The notes under the pieces: model-generated
The model's input: only the letters and a program-made list of their open reading frames with translations
What the model was told of the DNA's origin: nothing
Databases searched by the model: none
Translations under genes and position numbers: made by a program
In this document: positions 31,879-41,500 of the stretch, piece after piece
Layout: each line of letters opens with the position of its first letter
Numbering within the stretch: the stretch's first letter is position 1
Virus record (IMG/VR): IMGVR_UViG_3300035698_021304
Location: 1-53,437 of that record
DNA length: 53,437 nucleotides
From: a virus
Direction: 5' to 3' (one strand)

Positions 31879-32646
31879 ATGAGTGATGCACAGACACCCT
31901 TGATGATGAAAGAGACCACGTTGCCCTCTAAGGGAATGCCCTACGCGGATAAATTGCCTGGAGGGATGGTACAGGTCAAGCCTATGACTACAAAGGAGGA
32001 AACTCTTTTGTTGGGAGCAGGTAAGAGTCGAGAGAAGGTATTGGATACATTAATTCAACGATGCTTGCTGACAAAGACTGTTCTTTATGAGGATTTGTTG
32101 TTGTCAGATAAATTATATTTGTTGTTGTATATCCGAGCCATCTCTTATGGACCGACTTTTGCGTTTGAGTTGAAGTGTGGAGCTTGTCAACAGAAGTTTA
32201 GTCATTCTGTACAAGTACCAGACGACTTACAGTTGACAGTGTTAACTGAAGAGGACCAAGAGCCCTTTGAATGTACATTACCCCAGTGCGGAAAGAAGGT
32301 GGGGCTTCGGGCTTTGAGGGTCTCCGATGAGATTGCTGCGAAGAAGTATGTGGAGAAGCTCCTCTTGAAGAGGGGGAGGAAGCAGCAACCAGGTGATCCA
32401 GGTTACATTTATAGGATGGCTAGACAGGTTGTAAGTATTGATGGAGAGGAACCGGAGAGTATTTTAGCGTCTCTGGAGTTCTGTGAGAGTTTGATTGGGA
32501 TGGATTCGGCTGAGATACGTAATACTTTGGATGAACATGACTGTGGATGTGATTTGCGCTTGTTGGCAGATTGCCCAAGTTGCGGTGAGGAGGTTAATCA
32601 AATACTGCCCTTTACGGAAGACTTTTTTTGTCCGAAGCGTAAATGA
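31879..32646 (+). CDS. Tail assembly chaperone / T4 baseplate-protein family (zinc-binding)
   Basis: A 255-residue protein; I choose the ATG at 31879, five bases after TAGGAGG, over a GTG two codons upstream that overlaps the RBS. TTLPSKGMPY...VKPMTTKEETLLL and LLLYIRAISYGPTF match the T4 base-plate/tail-chaperone family (gp26-type, PF12322 by recollection). CGACQQKF...CTLPQCG and CGCDLRLLADCPSCG suggest one or two zinc sites. The position between tube and tape measure is that of tail assembly chaperones, which hold the tape measure protein. A run of seven T at the end may allow frameshifting into the next frame. Confidence 0.75.
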   Translation: MSDAQTPLMMKETTLPSKGMPYADKLPGGMVQVKPMTTKEETLLLGAGKSREKVLDTLIQRCLLTKTVLYEDLLLSDKLYLLLYIRAISYGPTFAFELKCGACQQKFSHSVQVPDDLQLTVLTEEDQEPFECTLPQCGKKVGLRALRVSDEIAAKKYVEKLLLKRGRKQQPGDPGYIYRMARQVVSIDGEEPESILASLEFCESLIGMDSAEIRNTLDEHDCGCDLRLLADCPSCGEEVNQILPFTEDFFCPKRK

Positions 32647-32677
32647 TTGGGGAGGTGAACCAGATGGGTGGGTGAAG

Positions 32678-32887
32678 ATGCTTAAAGATTTATTAGCTCT
32701 TTCGCATTTTGGCCACACTGGTTTGGACGTATTGTTTGATTTACCTATCCCAATGCGAATAGCAGCGAGCAAGGCGTGTAATGAGTTGCAGGAAGGTTCG
32801 GAGAAGGCTGCTCCTCCTTCACCCTCTGCTCCTCCTACGTATACACCAAAGGGAATGGCAGGTAGTGCTAGTTTTGAGAGGGTTTGA
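32678..32887 (+). CDS. Second tail assembly chaperone-like small protein
   Basis: From the ATG at 32678 a 69-residue protein begins LKDLLALSHFGHTGLDVLFDLP, followed by a Pro/Ser/Ala-rich tail; GGTGGGTGAAG precedes the start. The frame is open far upstream, through the end of the first chaperone gene, in the +1 frame. It may therefore also be made as a frameshifted extension across the TTTTTTT run near 32625, as in many phages where the chaperone pair is joined by frameshifting. Its stop overlaps the tape-measure start by one base. Function is inferred from position. Confidence 0.6.
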   Translation: MLKDLLALSHFGHTGLDVLFDLPIPMRIAASKACNELQEGSEKAAPPSPSAPPTYTPKGMAGSASFERV

Positions 32888-35073
32888 TGTCTCCAGAAGA
32901 TGTAGGACAAGAAGGTGTAATAAACCAAGGTCCAACTGAGATGGCTTATGAGTGGTCTGTGGACTTTGATGACCAAGTTTCAAAGCCAGTGGAAGGTATG
33001 GAGCGGAAGGTAGTCTCCTCCTTACAGAGGGTAGGGGATGCTTTTAAGGATATGGTAAGAGGTATTGGAGGAGGGGTGGTTATTGCACTGAAGCTCCTTC
33101 AAGGGGCGAGTATAGTCTTTGCGGCTTCTTTGTTTACTGTTTCTAAAGCAGGTCAAGTCCTTTGGAATATTGGGAAGGTAGCTGTTGGTACAATAGGTTT
33201 AGCAGTAAAAGCCTCTTGGGCTTTGGGGGGTGCTTTGCTTAAGGGGGTGGTAGGTACTTTAAGGTTAGCCTTTCAATTGACTACTATGTTGGGGGGAGCT
33301 CTGTGGAGTCTTGCAAAAGCTCCTTTTATGCTTATATTCCAAGCAGTCTCAGGTACGGCGAGGGGTATTTGGAAGATAGGTAGGGGATTGTTTAGGTCTT
33401 TGAAGGAGTTGTTAGGTCCCATTACTGCAGCCTTAAGTCCTTTTCGTATTATAGGAGAAACTTTAGCTCCAGTTGCAGAGTTACTACGCACTATTTTAGC
33501 CCCTTTGGGCAAGCCTTTGTTTGAGGAGATGGCAAGGATTGCATTCTCTCTAGTTCCATTGGTAGAAGCAATTATGCCTATGTGGGTAAGTTTGGTAGAG
33601 AAGGTGAGTATTAAGATTCAGCACTTGGTGGCTTACCTACTGCCAAGAATAGTACCTGCATTAAAGAAGTTGGAACCTATCCTCTCTACTATATGGAAGG
33701 TTTTCTTAAGAGTTGGAGAGGTAGCTTTTAGATTTTGGGAAAAGCTCTCTCCAGTGTTGGAGAAAGCAGTTAGTTATGGGTTAGCTTTAGCTGAACCTAT
33801 ATTGATTTGGTTAGATAGTTGGGTTGGTAGTGGTGGTCTGGTAGCTGCTATTGAGAAGGGGATGACGTTATTGGTAGCAGGTATGATTCACTCGGTGGAT
33901 TTGGCGACTTACTTCATCAAGCTCTTCATGGAGTGGGTAAAGTCGGATGGTGTAGGTACTATGTTACAAGATTGGAAGAAGACTTTTGATAGTTTTTGGG
34001 TTGGAGTAAAGTCTACTTTTGATCAAATATTAACGTGGAAGGATAAGGTTTTTGAGTATTTTGAATCTGGGGCTTTTGCGAGGGATTGGATACAGGCTCA
34101 GATTATAGCTTTAGAAATGGGGGTGGTTTTTTTAGAAGTAGTAAGGAAGTTTGAGGTAGTGGTGGATTTCCTTAAGCAGGTAGTGGAGGAGATCCGTATA
34201 TTGGTTAAGCGGTGGACAGCCTCTGAAGACTTGCGGAGGGAGGGTGCAGCAGGTGCAAAGACTCGGATGGATCAGTGGTGGTATCCAAAAGAAGAGACGT
34301 CGTGGAATTGGTTAACCCGTTCTCTTACTCGGTATCTGATTGAAGGAGAATTGAGGGATAGGGGTATTGTGCCAGGAGAACCTGCCCCATATACTTTCCG
34401 TTCTCCTGAGATTCCAAAGATGCAAAGTGGTGGAGAGACTACTCGAGATACTCTTGCAAGTTTACATAAGGGAGAGGCAGTAGTTCCCTTGCAGAAGGGA
34501 ATGTTTGCAGGCTTGATGGAGAAGTTAAATCAGAAGATTGATAAGAACCAACAGTTGCTTATTGAACAGAATAAGGCTGTTCTGCGGTATAAGGAGGAGC
34601 AAGAGAAGAAGGAGGCTAAGTTAGCCCCAAAAAGGCAGCCTGATCTAAATGCTTCATCTCCCTCTAATGTGGTAGATCTTTTGGCAAGTATGTTGTTACC
34701 TGAGGATCCTAATAGGCCCACGTTTGAAGGTGCCCAGTCTCAAGTGAAGCAATTCATGTCGGATGTCTTGCGGCCGATGGATGAGAAGGAAGATAAAGTT
34801 AAACCTCTACCCCCTGGTAGTTCTGAGGATAAAGGTTTGCTTACGCAAGCTCGTTCAAGAGAGAGGCAGTCTGCTGAGATTTTAATGCAGAATTGGAACA
34901 GGGTGCAGGATGAAAGAGACCGGAAGAAGGATAAGAAGGAAAAAGTTCAGGGTAGAGAGACCAAGTATCATCGTTTGGTGTTAGAGACCCTGTTGGTGGA
35001 GTCGAAGTTACTTTTAGAGGAACAGTTTGATAAGAGGTTGTTTCAGATGGGTCAGAGTGGAGAGAGGGAGTAG
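32887..35073 (+). CDS. Tape measure protein
   Basis: A 728-residue protein, the largest in the tail operon apart from the baseplate proteins. Residues about 50-200 are long hydrophobic/Gly/Ala helices (GGVVIALKLLQGASIVFAASLF) that recall tape-measure membrane segments. The middle is amphipathic helices, and the C-terminal 180 residues are charged coiled coil with QSGGETTRDTLASLHKGEAVVP, a motif seen in many tape measure proteins. At about 1.5 angstrom per residue the tail would be near 110 nm (inference). The position after the chaperones and before the baseplate genes agrees. Confidence 0.85.
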   Translation: MSPEDVGQEGVINQGPTEMAYEWSVDFDDQVSKPVEGMERKVVSSLQRVGDAFKDMVRGIGGGVVIALKLLQGASIVFAASLFTVSKAGQVLWNIGKVAVGTIGLAVKASWALGGALLKGVVGTLRLAFQLTTMLGGALWSLAKAPFMLIFQAVSGTARGIWKIGRGLFRSLKELLGPITAALSPFRIIGETLAPVAELLRTILAPLGKPLFEEMARIAFSLVPLVEAIMPMWVSLVEKVSIKIQHLVAYLLPRIVPALKKLEPILSTIWKVFLRVGEVAFRFWEKLSPVLEKAVSYGLALAEPILIWLDSWVGSGGLVAAIEKGMTLLVAGMIHSVDLATYFIKLFMEWVKSDGVGTMLQDWKKTFDSFWVGVKSTFDQILTWKDKVFEYFESGAFARDWIQAQIIALEMGVVFLEVVRKFEVVVDFLKQVVEEIRILVKRWTASEDLRREGAAGAKTRMDQWWYPKEETSWNWLTRSLTRYLIEGELRDRGIVPGEPAPYTFRSPEIPKMQSGGETTRDTLASLHKGEAVVPLQKGMFAGLMEKLNQKIDKNQQLLIEQNKAVLRYKEEQEKKEAKLAPKRQPDLNASSPSNVVDLLASMLLPEDPNRPTFEGAQSQVKQFMSDVLRPMDEKEDKVKPLPPGSSEDKGLLTQARSRERQSAEILMQNWNRVQDERDRKKDKKEKVQGRETKYHRLVLETLLVESKLLLEEQFDKRLFQMGQSGERE

Positions 35074-35085
35074 GGAGGAAAGTAA

Positions 35086-35667
35086 ATGCCAGTGCCAATA
35101 GTATTAGTTGTGGAGTGTTACTACTTGGGAGTTAGGTTACTCTTTGCAGTACCGGAAGGTTTTTCAGAGGCTTACAGTAATCGAATTGTACCAGGTGTCT
35201 ATCCTACCTATACCCACCCTAGATTTTTTACTTGGAAGGGTGGAGAGTTAGAACCTTTTCAATTGACTTTGAATTTAGCAGTGTTGGCAGAAGGGTTGAT
35301 TAGGACTCCAGATGATTTGGTTACGGCTGTTCAACAGTTATATCGTTTGTCTATTGCTAGGGCGAGGGAGCAGGAGTCTCTTAGGACTGGGAATAAGTAT
35401 GTGTTGCAAGTGCTTCCCGCAGTCACTTTTAGTATAGGAGCAGGATCTGGCCAGCCTTGGTGGAGTAGGACTGGGTTCATAAAGAGTATAGACTCAGAGT
35501 ATATGGGTCCGTATGATGTGGTATCGGGTAAGCCTTTGCATGCAGAGGTAACTTTGATTGTGTTACCCACGTTTGGGGCTTTACATTCGTTAGATCAAGA
35601 TATAGATGCGCCATTACCTAGTGGGGATGATTGGACGGTAGATGGTATGTGGCAGATGGGAGTATAA
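35086..35667 (+). CDS. Baseplate/tail-tube-initiator-like protein
   Basis: A 193-residue protein, beta-rich with aromatic strands (FTWKGGELEPFQLTLNLAVL, WWSRTGFIKSIDSEYMGPYD). The pattern of a strand set, a helical AVQQLYRLSIARAREQE segment and then VTFSIGAG resembles tube-initiator/LysM-less XkdP-type proteins that sit between tape measure and gp53-like genes. The next gene has the LysM-like part, so the two together would replace a single longer protein. Assignment by position and pattern. Confidence 0.6.
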   Translation: MPVPIVLVVECYYLGVRLLFAVPEGFSEAYSNRIVPGVYPTYTHPRFFTWKGGELEPFQLTLNLAVLAEGLIRTPDDLVTAVQQLYRLSIARAREQESLRTGNKYVLQVLPAVTFSIGAGSGQPWWSRTGFIKSIDSEYMGPYDVVSGKPLHAEVTLIVLPTFGALHSLDQDIDAPLPSGDDWTVDGMWQMGV

Positions 35668-35668
35668 A

Positions 35669-36010
35669 ATGGCAGTAACTGTACCAAATGCATCCGCGTT
35701 ATTTACTTCAGATAGTAGGTATCGTTTGACTACTCTTCATTTGGATAGTAAGATAGCTGTGGGTAGGTTGAGATTAGGTTCGTGGAAAGTCCCCCAGATT
35801 GATATGACAGAGTATGATTGGTACTTAGTGAAGACTGAGGATATTGATAGGTTGGACCTTGTTTCTTATAGGGCTTATGGTACTTCGAAGTATTGGTGGG
35901 CCATTGCTTATGTGAATCATATCGCCAATCCCTTTGAGGATTTGGAATTAGGAACTAATTTGAGGATACCTAAACTAGGGGCGGTGGTAGCTGCTTTATC
36001 GGGCGTGTAG
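35669..36010 (+). CDS. Baseplate wedge protein, T4 gp53-like
   Basis: A 113-residue protein; the ATG at 35669 directly follows the previous stop. RLDLVSYRAYGTSKYWWAIAYVNHI followed by NLRIP is the gp53/LysM-like core; in quotation here SYRAYGTSKYWWAIAYVN. It is found in baseplate wedge proteins that bridge wedges and hub. Short length is normal for this family outside T4. One base separates it from the hub gene. Confidence 0.8.
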   Translation: MAVTVPNASALFTSDSRYRLTTLHLDSKIAVGRLRLGSWKVPQIDMTEYDWYLVKTEDIDRLDLVSYRAYGTSKYWWAIAYVNHIANPFEDLELGTNLRIPKLGAVVAALSGV

Positions 36011-36011
36011 T

Positions 36012-37205
36012 ATGATACCAGGAGCTTTTTTAGAGATTGCTGTGGGTTTAGAAGGTAGTCAGGATCTGGTTATATTCACTCCAAACCAAGAGTTAGTATC
36101 CTTCCATTACTTTGAGACTACAAAGGGACATAGTCTTTCTAAGATTGTGGTGCACACTTTTGACTGGGCAACGTGGGAGGAGTTTTTGAAGGGCAGAGAG
36201 GATGTTCCCACGCGAATAAGGTTTGGACAGACTGGAGGTAAGTTATCTCAGCCTGTGTACAGTCCTTGGAAATGGGTAGTATTGAATTTGGTGGATGTTG
36301 AGTACGAAGGCCCGCTTATGAAAATGACCTTGCAGGGAGTGGATAGGGGTTGTTTATTGAAACATACTTATCCTTCTCCAGTTGCTAGAGTTGTGTACCC
36401 AGATATGAAAGTCTCTGAGGTGGTGGCAGAGTTAGCAGAGCGTAATGGGTTTGAGTATAATATTGCTGAGACTAAGGGCAGGGAGACATTTTATCAGACT
36501 GTGGATGGAGAGGGAGATTTTATTAGGGGGAGGTTGCTTCCTCAAGCAATAGGTGCCCGTGGTGAGATTGGATACCAGTTTTACTTTCAGGATGGAAATA
36601 TATTACAGTTTAGACCTCCTCAGAGGTTAGAGGAGGTGCAGTTTAAGTACATCCCTACTTTTACCCATGATGAGTTGGTGCAGGAGAATATGCGTCCCAT
36701 TCGAGGTTTGAAGTTAAATTTCCGGGGAGCGTTTATGTATGATGAGGGGGCAGTGTATAATAGATTTTTAGGGTATAATAAAAATCTGAAGGAAGGTGAG
36801 AGTTTTGAGGCTACGGGTGTGACTCAGGTGGAAGATCCAGATACTAGCAGGGAGGCAGAAGTCCCTTGGTTGCCAAGATTAGGGGCAGTAAATCAAATGC
36901 CTGTACCTGCTACTCCTTCTCAAGTGGTACTCACTACTGCCCCTCAGATTTGGGGACGGATTAGTTTGTGGGATCAGGCAAAGATCTTTTGGGGGAGGAA
37001 TGCAAATTCTGTTTATCGTTTGAAGATCACCACAGTCTTTGATCCCACTTTGGTGTTAGGGAATTTAGTGTTTGTAATGTTTAGAGACAAGAACGGAGTG
37101 CCTTCTCGAGCAGCTGGGGTTTATACTATTTATGGGATTGATCAATTACAGAGTGTAAATACTTTGAGAACGGTTTTGTTTGTAGAGAGGCGAGGATATA
37201 ATTAA
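36012..37205 (+). CDS. Baseplate hub protein (gp27/gpD-like)
   Basis: A 397-residue protein. The N-terminal half has paired beta-barrel strand patterns with VHTFDWATWEEFLKG, and the segment KVSEVVAELAERNGF (about residues 135-149) is the typical helix between hub barrels in gpD/gp27-type proteins. GIKLNFRG- and LGNLVFVMF-type strands close the barrel. Located between gp53-like and spike OB-fold genes, where the hub is expected. It forms the trimeric collar onto which the spike and tube attach. Confidence 0.78.
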   Translation: MIPGAFLEIAVGLEGSQDLVIFTPNQELVSFHYFETTKGHSLSKIVVHTFDWATWEEFLKGREDVPTRIRFGQTGGKLSQPVYSPWKWVVLNLVDVEYEGPLMKMTLQGVDRGCLLKHTYPSPVARVVYPDMKVSEVVAELAERNGFEYNIAETKGRETFYQTVDGEGDFIRGRLLPQAIGARGEIGYQFYFQDGNILQFRPPQRLEEVQFKYIPTFTHDELVQENMRPIRGLKLNFRGAFMYDEGAVYNRFLGYNKNLKEGESFEATGVTQVEDPDTSREAEVPWLPRLGAVNQMPVPATPSQVVLTTAPQIWGRISLWDQAKIFWGRNANSVYRLKITTVFDPTLVLGNLVFVMFRDKNGVPSRAAGVYTIYGIDQLQSVNTLRTVLFVERRGYN

Positions 37206-38120
37206 ATGATGATGGATGCGCCTTTAGTAAATTCACGTGGGTTCTTTGGTCTCTATCGCGGAGTGGTGATGGATAATGATGATAGGGACTTGGTTCAGTT
37301 ACCAGGGGAGAAGAGAGATCCCCGCCCTGATTTACCTGAGGGTAAGGTGAGGGTAGCTGTGCCTCAGGTATATGGAGAAGTCTCAGTAATTGACCTGCCT
37401 TGGGCCGCACCATGTTTTCCATTTGGTTGTGGGTCGAAACTCGCTCCGTTAGTAGAGGAAGAAGGAGATGCAGAGGCAGAGCAAACTGCTGCCCAAAGAC
37501 GGAAGGTGAATTGGTGGGGAATGATTGCTGTTCCTCCGATAGGATCTGCAGTTTGGGTGATGTTTGAACAGGGAGATCCAAGGTATCCAGTTTGGTTAGG
37601 AACTTGGCCAAGTAGAAGTGAGGGAGGGACTATTCCTGATATTAGGGAGGAGGCTGTAAGCGGAGATTGGATGTCTGAGTCTGGAGTAGAGTACCCAGAT
37701 ATCTTTATTATTAAGAATCCAGCCTTCCCTGGAGGGATGTGGTTAGCCTTTGTAGGAGACGAACGTTTAGATATTGTATTTGATAAGGACACTGGTAAGT
37801 ATATTACTTTGGATGGAGTGAATAAACGCATGACTTTTCAGGCCATGGGTTGGGACATTCATCTCAAAGCAAGTGCCGGGACAGGACCAGAGGCAGATGA
37901 GGAGAAGGGAATTATTCACCTAGAAGGTAGGCAGATCAGATTGACTGCAGAGGAAGGTTTGATTATGTCTTCTAAGCAAGGAGATGTGATAATAGCAGCA
38001 AGTGCAGCTAGTGTGATAGTGGCTGCTTCATATGCTTTCAGGGTAGGAGGAACTTCTGCTACCTCATTGGTGTATTCTACTTGCGCGGCTGCTTATCCTT
38101 CGGGTTGGTTTACAGGGTAG
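37206..38120 (+). CDS. Baseplate central spike protein (gp5/gpV OB-fold)
   Basis: A 304-residue protein. GLYRGVVMDNDD...GKVRVAVPQVYG, then WWGMIAVPPIGSAVWVMFEQ and GDPRYPVWLGTW define the OB-fold of gp5/gpV-type spikes. The C-terminal half (DKDTGKYITLDG, IIHLEGRQIRLTAEEGLIMSS, GDVIIAAS) has the repeating strand pattern of the trimeric beta-helix. No lysozyme domain is present, unlike T4 gp5; the muralytic function is probably supplied by the transglycosylase at 2317. Several ATG codons at the start are possible. Confidence 0.85.
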   Translation: MMMDAPLVNSRGFFGLYRGVVMDNDDRDLVQLPGEKRDPRPDLPEGKVRVAVPQVYGEVSVIDLPWAAPCFPFGCGSKLAPLVEEEGDAEAEQTAAQRRKVNWWGMIAVPPIGSAVWVMFEQGDPRYPVWLGTWPSRSEGGTIPDIREEAVSGDWMSESGVEYPDIFIIKNPAFPGGMWLAFVGDERLDIVFDKDTGKYITLDGVNKRMTFQAMGWDIHLKASAGTGPEADEEKGIIHLEGRQIRLTAEEGLIMSSKQGDVIIAASAASVIVAASYAFRVGGTSATSLVYSTCAAAYPSGWFTG

Positions 38121-38129
38121 GAGTGAAAG

Positions 38130-38516
38130 ATGTCTAATCAATATATGGGAGTTGCTTTACCGTGGGATGGGACTCTGAAAAGTTTTATTGCCCCCAAGTC
38201 AGATTTGGAGGTATTAAAGAGTAGTATCCTCTGGTGTATTATGACCATGAAGGGGGAGAGGGTGATGCTCCCAGCCTTTGGGTGTGATATTCATAAATTG
38301 AATTTCAACCCTAATGATGTGACTTTGATAGGTTCTATTAGGAATGCGGTTCGTCAAGCGGTTATTGCTTGGGATCCAAGAGTAGAGTTTGTGAATTTGA
38401 TTACAGAAGCTAATGGTAATTTGTTACATTGCCAGGTGGTGTTTAAGGTAAAGAAAGATCCCACAAGCTCTCCGCAAACAGTGTCTTTTGATCTAGGTTC
38501 GGAGGCGGGTGTATAA
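38130..38516 (+). CDS. Baseplate wedge protein, gp25-like
   Basis: A 128-residue protein with VLKSSILWCIMTMKGERVMLPAFGC, the conserved gp25/gpW signature (quoted core TMKGERVMLPAFG), followed by IRNAVRQAVIAWDPRVEF. gp25-like proteins initiate sheath assembly on the baseplate through an EPR-type interaction. It sits 11 bases upstream of the gp6-like gene, the conserved partner order in nearly all contractile systems. RBS AGGAG. Confidence 0.9.
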   Translation: MSNQYMGVALPWDGTLKSFIAPKSDLEVLKSSILWCIMTMKGERVMLPAFGCDIHKLNFNPNDVTLIGSIRNAVRQAVIAWDPRVEFVNLITEANGNLLHCQVVFKVKKDPTSSPQTVSFDLGSEAGV

Positions 38517-38527
38517 GGAGTTGAGTT

Positions 38528-41500
38528 ATGGCAGATACCCCAGCAATTAGTTATACTGGGAGGGATTTTGAAGCTATCAAGGCTTTGTTGGTTGGACATA
38601 TCCAATCCAAGTTTCCTAATACGTGGAGAGACTTCACAGAGTCTAGTATGGGAATGGCTTGGTTGGAGCTGGTTGCATATTGTTTCGATGTACTCAGCTT
38701 CTATTTAGATTATCAGGCAAACGAGTGCCTTGCTGGGGAGACTGAGATCTCCTTAGTAAATGGGACCAAAGTGGCTATAGTGGATTTGGTAGGGACTGGT
38801 CCTCATTGGGTGTATGCTTACGATCAAGAAACTGGGCAGGTAGTTCCTGGGCAGGCTTGGGCAAGAAAAGTTAAAGAGAATGCTTCTTTAGTGGAGGTGG
38901 AGTTAGATAATGGAGAGAAGGTAAAGTGTACCCCAGATCATCTTTGGATGTTGAGGGATGGTTCTTATGTAGAAGCACAGTTTCTAGGAATAGGTAGTTC
39001 TTTGATGCCTTTGTATCGATGGGTAGATAAGCAAGGGTATGAGATGCTTTATCAACCGGATGTTAAGAAGTTGGTAAAAACCCACGTATGTTTTGCTCCT
39101 GGAAAGAGGCTTGCTCCTGGTTGTGTTCATCATAAGAATTTTAAGGCGGGGGATAATCGCCCTGAGAATTTGGTGTGGATGTACAGGAAAGACCATTATA
39201 AGATGCATGCGGCTATTCCAAGAAAACCAGAGCATAGGCGAAAAGTATCTTTAGCCATGAGGGAGTATTGGAAAGCAGTCCATGCTGGAGAGAGGGCAGG
39301 TCCTGTGCTCACAGTAGAGGCTAGGCAGGCTATGGGTCATAATGTTGGTAAAAAACGTCCATTGCACAGTGAGCAGATGAAGGGGAACCAATTCCGTCTG
39401 GGAGTTAAGCATACCCCAGAGGCACGTGAAAAAATGTCCCTTACACGGTGGGGGGTAGCCAAACCAATTGATTTTGGGGCTAAGGTATCCCGGGCTTTGA
39501 AAGGTAAGCAAAAGTCTCCTCTCCATTGTGCTCATCTCAGTCAAGCGGCTCTTGGGTTTGAGTTTGATGTACAAAAAGCTGCTGCGTTGTATTCCCAATT
39601 GGGAAGTGCTAATAAAGTAGGAAAATTGATGGGTTGCGGGGGTGGTTGTGTGCTCTCTCACTTAAGGGCAGAAGGTGTACCAATTGGGTTGAACAACCAC
39701 CGGGTGGTTGCAGTGAGGAAGTTGGCACAGAAAGAAGCAGTGTATGATCTTTCTGTAGAGGGGTATCATAATTATGGGTTAGAAGGGGGAGCTTTTGTGC
39801 ATAATTGTTATCTCCCAACTGCTCAAGACCGTAATAGTGTATTGAACATATGTAAGTTAGTTGGATATCAAATGAGGACTGCTACCAGTGCAGCAGTGGT
39901 TTGTACAGGTACCTTAGGTGGAGTGGAAGCAGTAGATATCATTGTTCCTGCTGGTACTCAAGTGCTCTCAAGTACAAATGTAACCTTTAGTACGTTAGAA
40001 GATCAAACTATCTCTGCAGGTAGCTTATCTGGGAGTCTTACCTTTACAGAAGGCATATCAAGGACAGATAACTTTGTAGCAGATGGTTCTTCTTACCAGA
40101 GGGTACAGTTAACGGAGGCAGAAGTCATAAGTGGTTCTGTAGTGGCCACTGTGGCAGGAGAAGCATGGACTCTAGTGGATTCGTTAATTGAGGGGGACCC
40201 AGATTCTAAGTATTACACTTTAGAGTATGATGAGAATAATGTGGGCTATGTGAACTTTGGAGATGGGATTTCAGGGGCAGTGCCTGCTACTGGGGTGGCT
40301 ATTGCAGTTACTTATCGTACTGGTGGGGGAGTGGTGGGTAACTTGAATGTGGGAGAATTATCTGTTACCATTCAAGGGTACAGAGCAGGTACCTCTCCTA
40401 TTGAATACGTTACTGTGACTGTATACAATTCAGTGAGAGGGTCTGGGGGAGAACCCAGGGAGACTGTGGCATGGGCAAAGTACTCTGCTCCTAGGTGGGT
40501 GAAGACTAATGGACGTGCAGTAACAGAGGAAGACTTTGATACCTTAGGTAGAGCTTTTTCAAGTTCTACTTATGGCGCCGCTGCTTATGTGAAGGCTACC
40601 TTGAAGCAGGAATTGCCAGAATTGAATACTGTGGAGTTGTATGTTTGGGGAAGGGATGGAGGTGGAAATATTACTGTTCCTTCTCAGGGTTTGAAGGATG
40701 CTTTAGAGAACTACTTCATGAATAATGGAGAGGGGGCTGTAAGGTTGATTTGTACGGATGTAGAAGTATTGGATGGCTACAATGTTTACATAGATATAGA
40801 TGCGGACATTACTGTGGATTCAAACTATGGATTGGGGGCAGTATCTTCTGATGTGGGGACTGCTTTAGATACTCTGTTTGCATCTCCTGACATCCGTCCA
40901 GGAGAGGGAGTGAGGTTAAGTCATGTGTATAATACTATTCAAACAGTTGCGGGGGTAGAACATGTGGTGTTGAATAGTATCATAGCGGCTTATAGAGATT
41001 CAGAGTCCATAGCCACTGGAAATGGTATTCACTCTTTGCGGACAGGTGTGTTAGATTTGGAGCCGAACCTCTCAGCTGTTCCTTATTCTGTGACTTTAAC
41101 TGTTACAGACATCTCAAGTACAACTTTAACTGTAACGGATGATGGGAGTGGTAATTTGGTAGGGGATGTAGTGGAGTTGGCAGGTAGTAATACTATTGAT
41201 TATGCTACCGGTATCATTTCTGTGAACTTCTCTTCCATTCCAGCTAATGGAGCATCTGTTGTGGCAGTGTATAGACATGTATTGGATTACCAGAGAGGGG
41301 AGTTGGAGCAGACTATTACAGCGGGTACTACTTTAATTACAGGAGCGGTTGATTATCCACCAGTGGTGCCTTATGATTCTGTAACTGGACAGAAGGGAAT
41401 TGCCTTTAGTGATGGTACACAGACTGCAGTGGATGATGGAGCTGGGGTGTTGAAGGATGGTATAACAGATGCTGTTTTGGGGAGTATAGATTATGACACT

